Source: Lyophyllum atratum (taxonomy: Eukaryota > Basidiomycota > Agaricomycetes > Agaricales > Lyophyllaceae). From it: DNA of 64,000 nucleotides. The stretch is taken from positions 248,001 to 312,000 of the forward strand of contig JACGCN010000034.1 in assembly GCA_014905825.1 (NCBI GenBank), written 5' to 3'. The position numbers and the translations under genes are program-made. The notes below the pieces were generated by a model. It searched no databases. It saw nothing but the letters and a program-made list of their open reading frames with translations, and had not been told where the DNA came from. Below are positions 22,726-36,065 of the stretch, one piece after another. Each line of letters begins with the position of its first letter. The stretch's first letter is position 1.

Positions 22726-23537
22726 ATGGACCTCAGAAGATACACAATGCATCAACTATACCCACTTGAGGTCAACACCGTGACTGGAGAGCCTTTTCTC
22801 CGTCTTCCCAGCCCCCGCAATCAAATCATTATAACCCCCCCACGGATGAGCGACGTCGACGCCGTAGTCGCCGCCCTCAATGACCCCAAAGTATACCATT
22901 GGATGTCTGGACCACCCTTCCCCTACCTCCCCGAGCATGGGATCTCATGGCTCACAGAGCAGATCGCGGAAACGGACGCGATCCTTCGACATCTGAGGGA
23001 GGCGGACGCTTCAGAAGGGTCCCAGCTAAAGATGGCAATGGGTTGCCCGGTACGGATAATCCGGGAAGTGAATGAAGATGGGACGGATACGTATTTGGGA
23101 TATGTTAGCGTTTATCCCTCCAAGAGGCAGGAGATTCTGGATGAGAAGGAAAGGGAGTCGGTGCTCGCCGAGGACGCTCAGATGGAAGTGGGGGATCCGA
23201 GAATTATTTGGGAATTGGCAGGCAAGTATTCGCGAGTCCGTTGCAAGCCAATAGGTTACTCACTTTATTTGTAGATTATATTGTTACGGCCCGTCACGGG
23301 GAAGGGATAATGAGCGCGGCCATGACCACCCTCATGGACCAATGGGTCATTCCTCGGATGAACGCTCACAAAATAAAAGCATCCACTCTGGAAGGCAATT
23401 TCGCGAGCATCAGGGTTCTTCAGAAGGTCGGATTCGTATTGTGCGGGGAGGTACGCGATCATGAAGAGGTTCGGGGCGAGCTAAGGGGGGTTCAGTGGCT
23501 GCAGTGGAACCGGAATGGAGACCCTCAGGAACCGTAA
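22726..23537 (+). CDS. GNAT-family N-acetyltransferase
   Basis: Acetyl-CoA-dependent N-acetyltransferase of the RimJ/RimL-like (Acetyltransf_3) type. Two exons, 22726-23221 and 23275-23537, give 252 aa. Motifs: IIITPPRMSDVDAVVAALND at the N-terminus, HWMSGPPFPY, LGYVSVYPS as beta 4, then YIVTARHGEGIMSAAMTTLM as the acetyl-CoA-binding loop, with the pyrophosphate loop partly relaxed to RHGEGI. NFASIRVLQKVGF is the conserved Asn and C-terminal helix. The single intron has a GC donor (GCAG|GCAAGT), and no GT donor restores the frame. The acceptor substrate is not predictable. Confidence 0.9.
23222..23274 (+). other. GC-AG intron in the GNAT gene
   Basis: A 53-base intron with the ideal GC-type donor GCAAGT and acceptor TTGTAG. 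It joins WELA to DYIVTARHG, the expected GNAT sequence. Confidence 0.85.
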
Positions 23538-23608
23538 CGAAGACGACATTTCTTTTCATTCAGTTTCGTTAACGTTAGACACCCCATGAAATACACTTTT
23601 AATTTCCT

Positions 23609-25971
<2,363 letters not shown>

Positions 25972-27317
25972 TCTCGATTGCGGAGAAAGATGCGGAGCGA
26001 GTCTGCGGGAGATTCGACGGAGAGCACAATATACCCCCCCCCTCTCCTTTTTAAGTCTTGGATGCCGCGATTGCACCGCGGGGGTGTACCTATAAGCCAG
26101 GGACCCGCGTCACGATGCCGCATCCCACCATGCTGCCACTGTGCGCCTGCACAAGGGGGGCACAAGTACGGTACGCCTGAACGAGCCGGGGTAGTTGACG
26201 AGTTGGACCGTTCGAGCGAATGGGGAACGAAGAAGATGCGCGCCACGCGTTTGGCTCACGGGAACGGGAGGGTTAGCGCTGGGCAGCGAGGAAACTGACA
26301 ACACTGGAAGAAGGTGATAAGAAATGGTCGCCACGCGCACCGCACAGTTGTCCTGATTTATTTAGTCGTGGATTGGATACCCTGATCGGAAAAGCATCGG
26401 CCGGTTTCCTCGACTTCGATCATAAGGCTCGATCATGAATGTCTGTGAGGCATGACGCATGTTAGAATGTGTGGCACGAGGATAGCACAAGACACGACGT
26501 GACAAAAAACTACGCACAGGAACGAACGAATACGCCAAGTCCCATACCGCATCTCCGTGTGACCTCGAGGACACAACCTCGCTCGAAGTAAGGTTCCGAG
26601 GAGGATAGGTCAGGTTATGATGGGATTTTGAAGCATCATATGGAACGGACGCAAAATAGGCCATGCACATGGCTTGATGTCATATGTACTCTGAGATGGT
26701 GACTAGAGCGCGAGATGCTGATATACGGCATTCACACTTGGAATCAAGTGGTCAACCGAGGTCAAACGGTGGAATCATGCTGGGCACGGCTATGCAATCT
26801 CTTTCGTTTACAAGAGTGCGGAGAAAATTGCCCGGGCCGAGGCCAAGCAGTGTGCACGATCAAGTTTTGTACATGACCGAATGGATTGCGTTACTTCTTC
26901 CTGGAACTCGTTGGGAACTCGGCTGAAAGAACGTTTGCACATATGGACTTGGTCAGACCTAGGTAGATTGAGCGAAGCGTGATAATGGCCTACCTATAAT
27001 TACGGGAAGTAGCATACGGAAACTTCTAAGAGCGTGAGCAAAAAATTAGCAGAACCGGTAGGGAACCTGGAGGTTCAATGACAGATAACGCAGAGGCATA
27101 AACCAAAATAGGGATAACGAGATCCCTCAAGTCTCATGGGTAGATAATGCACAGGGTAAAGTTACAAAATGAAGCTACAGCAACGAAACGTGAGATGAGG
27201 TATCAGAGACATGGGACGTAGCAATTAGGAGGGGCGGCGTGTGTACAAAGAACGTGTGAGTAGGTGTCCATGAGCTGCGATCAAGCAGATGAAGAGAGAA
27301 ATGTAAAATGCGAGGAA
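25972..27317. other. Chitinase 1 promoter and gene-poor region
   Basis: About 1.35 kb. TATATT on the minus strand near 26028-26033 lies about 60 bases before the chitinase start and is a TATA candidate. The remainder has only short frames without recognisable content. Confidence 0.45.
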
Positions 27318-27866
27318 TCAAAGACGAGTTATGGCCTTCGAGTCTAGTGGCATGCCTATATGTTCGACGTGAGTGAAGAAGGAAACACATCCAAAGATAC
27401 GAGCTGACCTGACGGGTCGATGCCATTCTGCGCGAGAATCCGGTTATGTCGTATCAGCCTCGCCTGGTCAAAGCTACGGTACCAACCCTCAGTCCTCAAA
27501 AAGCTTGAAGATTCCATTCAACTCACTTCACACGTTGCCGCCGCATGATCTCCATCACCTCCTGCGTCCCCCTCTCATCCAACCCAGACCTCGAATCCCC
27601 ATCCCTCAAATTCGCCTCAATATCAAACTCGGACGACGTCATCCCCGCGCCAGCTTGCTCCGAGAACGTAGAGAGCGGCGTGTAGGAATTCAGTTTGGGG
27701 AACATCGATCGCATGCGGTTGGGTATGTGGATATGTGGGAGAATCGTGGCACGGTAGCGGTACACTGCAGGAACCGCGTGAGTGCGTTCTTCTTGGGGGA
27801 GGGCTACGACTCACATGCGACCATGAGGGCTAGAGACGCCGCCGCGAGGGAGTAGTAGAACAACAT
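27318..27866 (-). CDS. DUF2015 small membrane protein
   Basis: Fungal protein of unknown function DUF2015. Four exons (27866-27815, 27764-27527, 27473-27409, 27355-27318) give 130 aa. An N-terminal hydrophobic helix (MLFYYSLAAASLALMVALY) would anchor it in a membrane. The conserved part follows: FDIEANLRDGDSRSGLDE, EIMRRQRVNFDQARLIR and RILAQNGIDPSGMPLDSKAI, the signature end of the family. The length is normal. It is divergently paired with the Smr-domain gene, whose start is 221 bases away. The function is not known. Confidence 0.9.
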
Positions 27867-28087
27867 GATATATGACGAGATGGAGGGTTGAGGAGACCTT
27901 CTGGCTGTGCCCCCGACGATGGTGGCTGTGCGTTGACAATGCACGTGGGATTTGATCATGACCCCTTTCCAAATTCCAGTCATCTTCAATTATCCTGTGG
28001 CCTCGCAGCACCCTCAGATCTCCACCTTTTCTCTTCATACTATCTCTAAGCGACAGACTATATTTTTTCTCAAGTCTTTTCGCACGA
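27867..28087. promoter_or_regulatory. Bidirectional promoter, DUF2015 / Smr gene
   Basis: The only 221 bases between two divergent start codons (27866 minus, 28088 plus), so both promoters must lie here. No clear TATA box is seen. Confidence 0.6.
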
Positions 28088-30210
28088 ATGAGCACCCAAC
28101 CAACGCTCTTCGATACCCTGCAGGTACCATAATCGCACCTTTTTAGCAAAGGGAATCTAATCGACATCTCCCCCGGTACAGAGGGAATTTTGCCCGCCAC
28201 TGGATTCGTCGTTGCTGGCTGCGTTATTGGCTGATTTCGAATCAGACGGGCAGGGCAACGAGCTCGTACCATCGCTACACCAGATTGACGAACTTAGAAG
28301 GACGTTGCGGGAGTTGTCCTCGCAGGCTGACGTTGACGAATCACAATCACAACTTTCCGAGTTCTCGGACCTTCGTTTGGCTTCACAAACCGACGACAAT
28401 GACAACGACACCAGCAGCACCAGCACGCCCGACTTCTATCATGGCAACACCGCCACTAGCAGTTCCCGCACCTCTGATTCCTCAGAATCTTCACACCACT
28501 CCTTCAGCTCCCCCCTCGGTTTTCTCCAGGCGGCCCTCCCACACGTCTCTACAGAAACCCTCAGCTCGGCGCTGCAAAATCAAAATGGGGGCGCGGAGGA
28601 TGGGGGGGACATGTGGGATATCGTGGCTGGGATCTTGACGGCTGAATCGATTCGGGAACTGGAGGAACGGGGATTGGATGCGTTGGAGGAGGGGTTGGAT
28701 GATATGCTGAGGGAGGATGAGATTGATTGGGAGACGGTGGAAAGGAAGAATAAAGGGTCGGGCAAGGCGAAGGTGGGGAAACGGAGGAGTGGGCGCGGGA
28801 AGACGATTGCGTTGGTGGATGTAAGGCAACAGCAGCATCTCCAATATGCGTCCAAGAGATCAAATACGAACGGCACACGCTGTGTACCTCCACCGGATCC
28901 ATGGACGCAACTCACGTCCTTATCATCCCATCTATCAACCCTAGTCCCTCCGCACGCCCCCTCATTTTTTCAGTCTTATTTCCACTCCCCAGAATACGCG
29001 ACACCATACATCGCGCTCCACGCCTGCTTGAAATCGATCTGCAGCAGCCTCCCCCCACTATCCCCCGAGGAATACACCGACACCCTTTTCATCCTCCTCG
29101 ACATCCTATTACCAGAGTACGGAGACCTCGACGCCGAGGACCAATCCCGGCTCGTCTCTGACATTGAGGTGGCACTGCAGGCGACGAGGGGCGGGGGCGA
29201 TGGCGCGTTAGACCTCGTCAAGCTTCTTCGCGACCTCGATTCCGATTCGACGGGATATCTAGAGATGGGGGTATATCACTTCGCCGCCGCGCCTCAGACC
29301 ACCCAGGCGGAAGCGCCTACTAGACCCCCTCTTCCTTCCGGTCCTCCCCAGATCCAACCCCCGCCGCAGCCGAAACCAAAGACACCTGGGTCGCCCCCGA
29401 GCAAACCCCCCTCATGCGGGTGGCAGTCCGTCCCGCAGCGTCGGACCCCGAACAACGGCGCACATCCCCTATCCTCCTACATCCCCGCATATGCTAGGGA
29501 TACCACCAGGCGAACGGGCGGCGGTGCTGGGAACGCTTTTGGACAGGGTGGGAAGGGTGATGTGGGGGAGCTGAGGGAACGGAGGAGGAGGATGGGGGAG
29601 AGTGTGAGGAGGAGGAATGAGTTGTTGAGGCAGGCGACGAGGATGTGGCAGCAGGGGAATTCGAGGACGAGGGGGGGGGAGGTGGCGTTTTATTTTGCGG
29701 AGAGGGTGGGTGTGCATTTTTTTTGAGGCTTGCTGAGTTTTTTTTCTGATGTGAGGGTGGGTTTGGAATAGGCTAGGGAGTTCCAGGAATTGGCGAGGAC
29801 GGAGGCGTTGAATGCTGCGCGTGTAATGGTGGAATCGAAAAGGTTGGTTTACCATGTGTACCTCTCAGGTGTTGTTGGACGCTTATTGACGATGTGAATA
29901 GGCTGGCATCAAGTACTCAGTGCGAGGTCGACCTGCATGGCACGACGGTCTCTGAAGCCATCGTCATCGTGAAAGAGATCCTTGCCTCGCAAGACACCTC
30001 TCCTAGTAAGCATCCTCGTTCCTCTCGCCACCCAAATCAGATCTAAGTTTGTACTCATCAGGTAAACCACTTAAAATTATCACCGGCCGTGGCTCGCACT
30101 CTGCCAACCAGGTTAGCGTGCTCAAACCGGCTATAAAGAAGGCGCTTGTTCAAGATGGGTGGGTGGTGGGAGGTTGGGATGGGGGGCTGGTGGTTAGAGG
30201 GAAACGATGA
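28088..30210 (+). CDS. Smr-domain protein, Cue2-like
   Basis: Probable relative of yeast Cue2, the endonuclease of no-go mRNA decay at collided ribosomes. Five exons (28088-28123, 28182-29705, 29772-29842, 29902-30005, 30062-30210) give 627 aa. After an acidic Ser-rich region there is a CUE/UBA-like segment (GFLQAALPHVSTETLSSALQ and DMWDIVAGILT). A Pro-rich linker leads to a DUF1771 helix (RNELLRQATRMWQQGN, AREFQELARTEALNAAR). The Smr domain follows, with VDLHGTTVSEAI, KIITGRGSHS and VLKPAIKKAL. The catalytic DLHG and GxGxHS motifs are intact. The first exon has only 12 codons. Cue2-like function is inferred from this domain order. Confidence 0.88.
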
Positions 30211-30841
30211 GAGAAAGTCATTGTCGTATCCGTGCTTGAATATTTGTGGCTTCATCTAATTTTATATCCTTTATTAGTCCTTGTAGCTATAGCGGCTTAT
30301 ATTTCTATCCATTCAAGATTGAACGTGGCACTTGCTTCCAGTTGAGTGAAATTTACGCAGAGACACGCTAATAAGATCAGGTAGAAGTAAAACACCCTCG
30401 GCAAATGTCAGACCCCAGCATTTTAGATTATTTTTATTCGAGATGACTATACCACTCGCCCGTGACGGTAAGCACCAAGCGTCTACATTCTAAGAGGGCA
30501 GGTCCTCAGCGACTGACCGTGGCCAGATTGGCATCCGTAAATCATGTGACCGCGTTATCATAACAAAGTCCCAACACGGTCCGACTTTTCCTTGGCATTG
30601 GACGCGTCGAACAAGGCTATGGACATCTGGCACGAACGAATGAGTAAGAACGCGCCACAGCAGTTGGTGTAGCAGGAACCGAGTTTGCTGGAAGCTGTGA
30701 CGTCGGGTTGACGACAGCGGGGGGTGGCAAACAAGGCCACACACTGCACCACGTCATACGGCAGATTTGAGTTTTCGAACCAACATTCGATTCTGCACAT
30801 CTTCATGACCCTCGCAGCCGTCTGACCGTCCAATCAAAACC
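30211..30841. other. Intergenic region
   Basis: Holds the 3' end of the Smr gene and the promoter of the next gene. No convincing frame, repeat or RNA gene is seen. Confidence 0.45.
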
Positions 30842-33332
30842 ATGGTCGTAGCCAGAAAAACTCCCGTGGCGCCTGCGCCACCCGCCTCTCGCTCGAACTC
30901 CTCCCAACCCCTTCCTCGTGCTGCAAAAACGAAGACCAATTCTGTTCAAGCTATCAACAGCAAGACACCTCCTCTTCCACCGACCAAGAAATCAAAAGGT
31001 CCTCTAGTGAGAAAGAAGCCAAAGGTGTGCTCAACGCATTCCATTTTTTTTCGGCACCCCTAACTCGCCTTTCTAGCGCGCACGGTCCTCATACACACAA
31101 CGATTGTTCCTGCTCCTACTATCCGCGTTCGGTGTGTACGCAGCGGTAGTGTGTCGTACTGATTTCCCGCGCACATCACCCGTGTGTCGCTCACTCGACG
31201 CCTACCGCACACACATCCTCGAGCCATACGTCGTGCCACCGCTCCAATCCCTCCTCCACCACGCCAAGCCCCACCTCCAGCCCCTCAAACCATACGTCGC
31301 GCCTCTGCAACCCTACGTCACCTCCACACTCACGTTCACCCGCACCCACGTCGTCCCGCGCGTCACGGCCCTCGTCTCCTTCATCGTCCAACAATACCGC
31401 GCGCATGTGGCCCCGCGCCTGTATTGGTTCTTCGTCACGCAGTACTGGAACGGGATCTTCAAACCCATATATCTCAAAGGCATCCACCCGACTCTCGAGT
31501 CCCAGACCCGCCCGTATAGGCTGTACTACCGCAAGTTCGTCGTCCCCTTCGCGCAACGCGCCGCTGTACATGCGAAAGAGTTTTACACCCGCCTTCGGCC
31601 TCATGTGGTACATCACCTCAAACAAGCACGTCGCCATCTTTGCGTCGCTTACAAGACCGTGAAGCCCCATGTTGTGAGGGCGTACATCCAGGCTCGCCCC
31701 CACGTGGTTACGCTGCTGGACAAGGCCAAGACCCAGGCGTGCTTCGTGGCACGCAAGGCAGGCGAGGCGCGCCGTGAATTCGTAGATCCACACGTCAGGC
31801 GCATCTGGGAGAAGGTCGGCGAGTCCTCGTCGTCCCCAGCCGTCGCCACGTCAACCCCGACACCCACCCAGGCAGCCGCGGACGAGCCTACCCCGGACCC
31901 ATCCCCCGTATCTTCTGTCCTCGCCGAGCCCATACGCACGGAGACTACCATATCTGCCGCCGAGCCCGAGACACCCACTCCGGAGCCCCCTGTGTTTGTT
32001 GAGACAGTAGAGGTGTTCGAGGAGGCGGTCATCCCACCGCCCTCCGCGCCCGCCCCTATCGCCGAATCCCCGATCCCGGTGAGTGAGCCCGCAGCAGCAA
32101 AGGCAGCATCCGTCGTCGCGGCGTCTCTCCATGCCACCGAGCTCGAGGACGGGGACCCCGTCGATGACTTTCTGAAGGATATTGGGCTGGACGACACGGG
32201 CGCGGACATCCATAACGAGACGCCCGACGCCTCCTCTGTTACTTCTTCTGCGGAGGCGGAGCAGGTGACTGATTATGGCGACCCGGTGCCGTCCCCGGAG
32301 GAGCGCGAGCGGATTACGAAGGAGAAGCGTGCGGACATCACGGCCAGGCATGAAAGGTGGCAGACGGATCTCCAAGCGCTCGTCAAGGAGGTGACCAACA
32401 GCGTGAAAGCCACTCTGCAAGACCTGCGTGCAAAGGCCGGGGAGGAGATTCAGAAGTGGGGGAAGGAGGGGAAGGGCGTGGTCCATGAGGTGGAGACTGA
32501 GGCGGATCGGCTTGTGCAGGGCGTGGAGGGGTATTTGAAGGGGGTGGAGGCGAAGGGGGCGGGGGAGAAGGAGGGGGAGAAGGAGAAGTGGGAGAAGGTG
32601 CTGGAGAAGGTGGAGGAGAGGTTGGGGGAGAAGGTAAATGGTGTGCAGAGGGAGGTGCATAATTGGTTTGTGGATGTGCAGGCTAAGGAAGCTGCTGCGG
32701 TGCGTCTCTTTTCCCATACGTTCCTGCGTTGACGGTGTGCTGATGGGTTTCGGGCGTGTATGTGTAGGTTGATGCGGCGGCTGCGACTGTGAAGGGCTTT
32801 GCGGAGCGCGCACAGGGTGATATTGGGCTTGATTATGCGTGGTTGGATGATGTCACGTACTATGACTGGCAGAAGTACCATGACCTCATGCGGGGTGCGT
32901 CCTTCCCCTCCTTCCCTCTCCCTCTCCCTCTCCCGTCAAGTCTAATCACCTCACCCCATAGCCGCTGAGAACTTTACCGCCGACGCACAAGCCCTCCAAG
33001 CCGCCGTCGACCCGCAAGGCACCAACCCCCTCGTCGACTTGCTCAACGAGCTCGAGGCGGCGGTGGGCGAGGTCGTCGATGGGTTCGCTATTCTTGTAAA
33101 GGGCATTAAGAGGCGGGCGGAGGCGCCTGGCGGGGTGTTCGACACTGAGCGTCCGTCGGAAGAGGAGAAGAGGGGGAAGGAGGTGGAGAAGGAAAGGAAG
33201 GTGTCGGTGTCTCCGGTGGATCCTGCGCCGACGCCGAAGATTGATGTTGTGATGGGGAGGTCGAAGGAGGAGGTGGAGGAGTTGTTGAAGGACGTCCCGG
33301 TGGAGGAACGTGCGGGGAGGGAGGAGCTGTAA
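30842..33332 (+). CDS. Membrane-anchored PHV-repeat helical protein, uncharacterised
   Basis: Four exons (30842-31024, 31077-32699, 32768-32894, 32962-33332) give 767 aa. A basic disordered N-terminus leads to one hydrophobic segment (RLFLLLLSAFGVYAAVVC, residues about 70-87). Then come some 170 residues of periodic helices in which a Pro-aromatic or Pro-His-Val phrase recurs every 11-22 residues (LEPYVVPPL, LKPYVAPLQPYV, RPHVVHHL, KPHVVRAYIQ, RPHVVTLLD), an apolipoprotein or perilipin-like rhythm. A Pro/Thr/Glu-rich disordered stretch follows, then long amphipathic coiled coil rich in Lys/Glu (KAGEEIQKWGKEGKG). I do not know the family. An ER or lipid-droplet surface role would fit the anchor and 11-mers but is inference. 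Basic upstream residues suggest the C-terminal part faces away from them. Confidence 0.8.
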
Positions 33333-34027
33333 GGATGTTTCTGCTCGCGTTTTTTCTTCTCTTTTTATTCGTGCGGTACTCGCTTATTTATCAATTTCCC
33401 CCTCACCTCCCCACGTTGTATTGTGCATTTGATAGTTTTTGGGTGTTGAGATGGGCAGGAGGTGGAGAAGCGGTTGTGTTGATAGATGGTTACTTATATA
33501 CACAAGGTACTTTACACTTTTCTCATTTGCACGATCGTATGTTACGTAGAGACCATGTTACCGGCTGATACTTAAGTTATATGCTCTGAACATGACTTTT
33601 TTTTCTTTTAGTGGGAGGATGTTGGGGCGAGTGTATTGTTTTTATTGTGATGGGCTTGAAGAGTGATGCAACGCCGCCTGACTTGTCCCGCCAGCTTTTC
33701 ATCCATCGTGCGAGTCTTTTACAGGTCCTCGATACACCCAAATGGAAAAACTCTTCCCATCCACGAACAACTTCGCTTTCCCCAAATCTGAAGAGGCAGA
33801 ACGCTTCGTACTACCTGGATGCTAGGTATATTGTAGGGAGTGGATCAATGCCGCCTGAGTTGCTTCGCCAGCTTTTCATGCATCGTGCGATGTGTAGTAC
33901 GTGTAAGATTTAATGGCTAGATTGCAAAATTATAGTTGTAAATCCTAGTGAGATATGCGGTCTACCCCAGAGAAATGGTATATTATCCTGAAGTCCGTAT
34001 AACACCCGATAGGTGGAAATAGCCAGC
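33333..34027. other. Intergenic region with diverged direct repeat
   Basis: Convergent intergenic stretch of 695 bases. Two similar segments at about 33662-33715 and 33842-33895 share GCCGCCTGA and CGCCAGCTTTTCAT plus CATCGTGCGA. No gene is supported. Confidence 0.5.
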
Positions 34028-35396
34028 TCAAACCTCCAAGCCGAGTTCCAGGCCAGCTTCATAAGTCCTGCACTCCTTCCACACCTCGCTCACATAGTCA
34101 GCCATAATACGACTCGTCTCCTTCGACGGATGCCTGGAACACCATCTCAGCCTTCAAGATCCCACATCGTAGAACTAGAAAGACACAGAAACACTCACCC
34201 CGGAAACCAATAAAAGTAGTGCTCAGGATCCTCACACGCCCCAACAGTCGAGCACCCACCCTCGTCCGTGCACCGCGTGCACTGCTCCATGCTCACGTAT
34301 CCGAACGCCTTGTATCCCGGATCAGGCCCGAGGACGCCGTTCCATATGGTGGAGAAGTCGACGTAGGAAACACTCAGTCTGGGGCCGTTTTCGGGATTGC
34401 GGGTGTGGAGGTGTGCAGGCCGGAGAAGACGGTTTGCTTGAATGCTTCGCCGCGGGGGGAGGTTGTGCCGCGGCCGTAGACGTCGAGGACTAGGAAGGAG
34501 CGGGCGTTGGTTGGGGGGCTGGCGAGGAGTTCGATTTGGTTTAGGAGGGCGTGTGCGGCTGCTTGCATGTTATCTCCGTCGGCTGGAGGAGGGTATATGT
34601 AAGAGGGTGTGCCGATCTTTTGGGGATGTACGCACAGAGAGAGGCGATGTAGTCGCTGAAGATGAGTGATGAGTTATGGATTGAGATTGAGGAGGTGCAT
34701 TATCGTTACTTGATACCGAAAAAGATACTGTAGAGTGTTGTGCTTGGGTCCAGGTTGTGCCCTTGGCGCAAGAATGTCTGCACTATAGAGCATGTCAGAT
34801 GACGACTTCTGGATGAATACTGGACCATAGCATATAGACCTTGATGTACGAAATCGGCTTGTCGGGGGTTGCTGGGCCAGAGTGCGAGATCTATACAAGC
34901 GGCGGATTGCTAACGAAGCCGCATACATTGTAAGAGACGATGAGGCCGGGTACTACTCAGATAACTCACAGCGTAGTCTTTCAGCGTCGCACCAAGGTCG
35001 TTCGCTACATGCTCCACCCAGGTCAACCCATTAATAGACCGCCCGCCCGCCATGGGGCTGGGTGGAACTATAACCGGCGGGTCCAAGGGCCCACCATCGT
35101 CGTGCCCGCCATCCGTGTAACTGTCCTGCGGAGAAGCTGGTGTTGAATATCCGCCAATGGATGAAAAAGCTACCACAAGGCGGTGATGCAACCCATACCC
35201 CAAAAGATACAATGGTCTTGTAGTGTTGGGGGAACACCCCCGCGTTCACGTCGGCGGTGGGACCGCTCAGGGGTCCACATCTAGGCTTGACGGCGAGGTG
35301 AATACCGTTGTTGTCGTCTCTTGTCCTGGGGTGGGCGGAGAGGCCGCTGGTGGATGCACAGAGCGTTGCTAAAAGGACGAGAGAGGACTTCAACAT
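34028..35396 (-). pseudogene. CE16 GDSL acetylesterase, frame disrupted
   Basis: Secreted GDSL/SGNH carbohydrate esterase of family CE16, which deacetylates hemicellulose fragments. Exons: 35396-35199, 35125-34970, 34909-34840, 34782-34710, 34655-34636, 34582-34199 and 34133-34028. Signal peptide MLKSSLVLLATLCASTSGL, then the nucleophile Ser in FGDSYTDGG, NGLTWVEHVA, ALWPSNPRQADFVHQ, the FFGIND block and, at the end, YWFPGHPSKE. In the sixth exon near 34403-34412 the frame slips: upstream it reads KQTVFSGLHT, downstream NPENGPRLSVSYVDF, and eight bases (a repeat of CACACC) too many lie between. Read straight, the protein stops after SGLHT plus ten residues and loses the last third. A GC-AG intron could bypass it, but the donor is poor. 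It may be a young pseudogene or an assembly error. Confidence 0.75.
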
Positions 35397-36065
35397 TGTG
35401 AAGGGGATGTACACGTCCATGGAAATCGTACCTCAATATCCTTTATACTCAAGACGGCTGTCGCGTGCTCCCGAACAGGAGCAGGGGATCGGGGTCGGAT
35501 ACCTAAAATAGGATAGTAACGCGCGACGGTCCCGAACAGCCAGCGGAAGGTGGTCGGCAACGTCAATTAGCTTTGATCGAACTTGGAGACTTTCGATACG
35601 GTGTGCCAGACCGGCTTCAACTTCCTCTGACAAAGCGCGTTCAATTCGATGGGAGGTTGATAAGTAAAAGACAGAATTTCAGGTGGCTTGGAGGCTTGTA
35701 AAGACCTGAGGCTTGACGTTGGAGACCAACAGAAACAGAAAGACGCTAGCGAAATTGCCCCATAAGGGTTATAGGGTTTATATGTAGTTGTGCTACTCAC
35801 GCTGACAAGCCAAAGGACTCTCTATCTTATCGACAAAGATGTGGAGTAGAGCAAAAAAATCGCCCTGTGCATATTCCAGCAACTCGAGTGTTCATCGTTC
35901 AAGGCTCACAGCTCTGTGGTGTTCAGTAAACAGCATGCTGCATGTAGCGGTTACTGCTTAGCATGAGGCTAAAAGAGAGAATATTCAATTACTGGAACAC
36001 AGCTTGGGGGCAGCTTATGCATAACAGTACATCGTCATCTTCATCAATGAAGTCTGTATTGTTGC
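35397..36065 (-). promoter_or_regulatory. CE16 promoter and intergenic region
   Basis: TATAAAGG on the minus strand near 35448-35455 lies about 55 bases before the preferred CE16 start and about 30 before an upstream in-frame ATG at 35420. The rest of the 669 bases has no supported gene. Confidence 0.5.

Noticed and set aside
31191..32813. Long antisense frames (31191-31793 and 31851-32813, minus strand)
   Set aside because: They mirror the Pro/Lys/Glu-rich coding sequence on the plus strand, are of extreme composition and have no domains.
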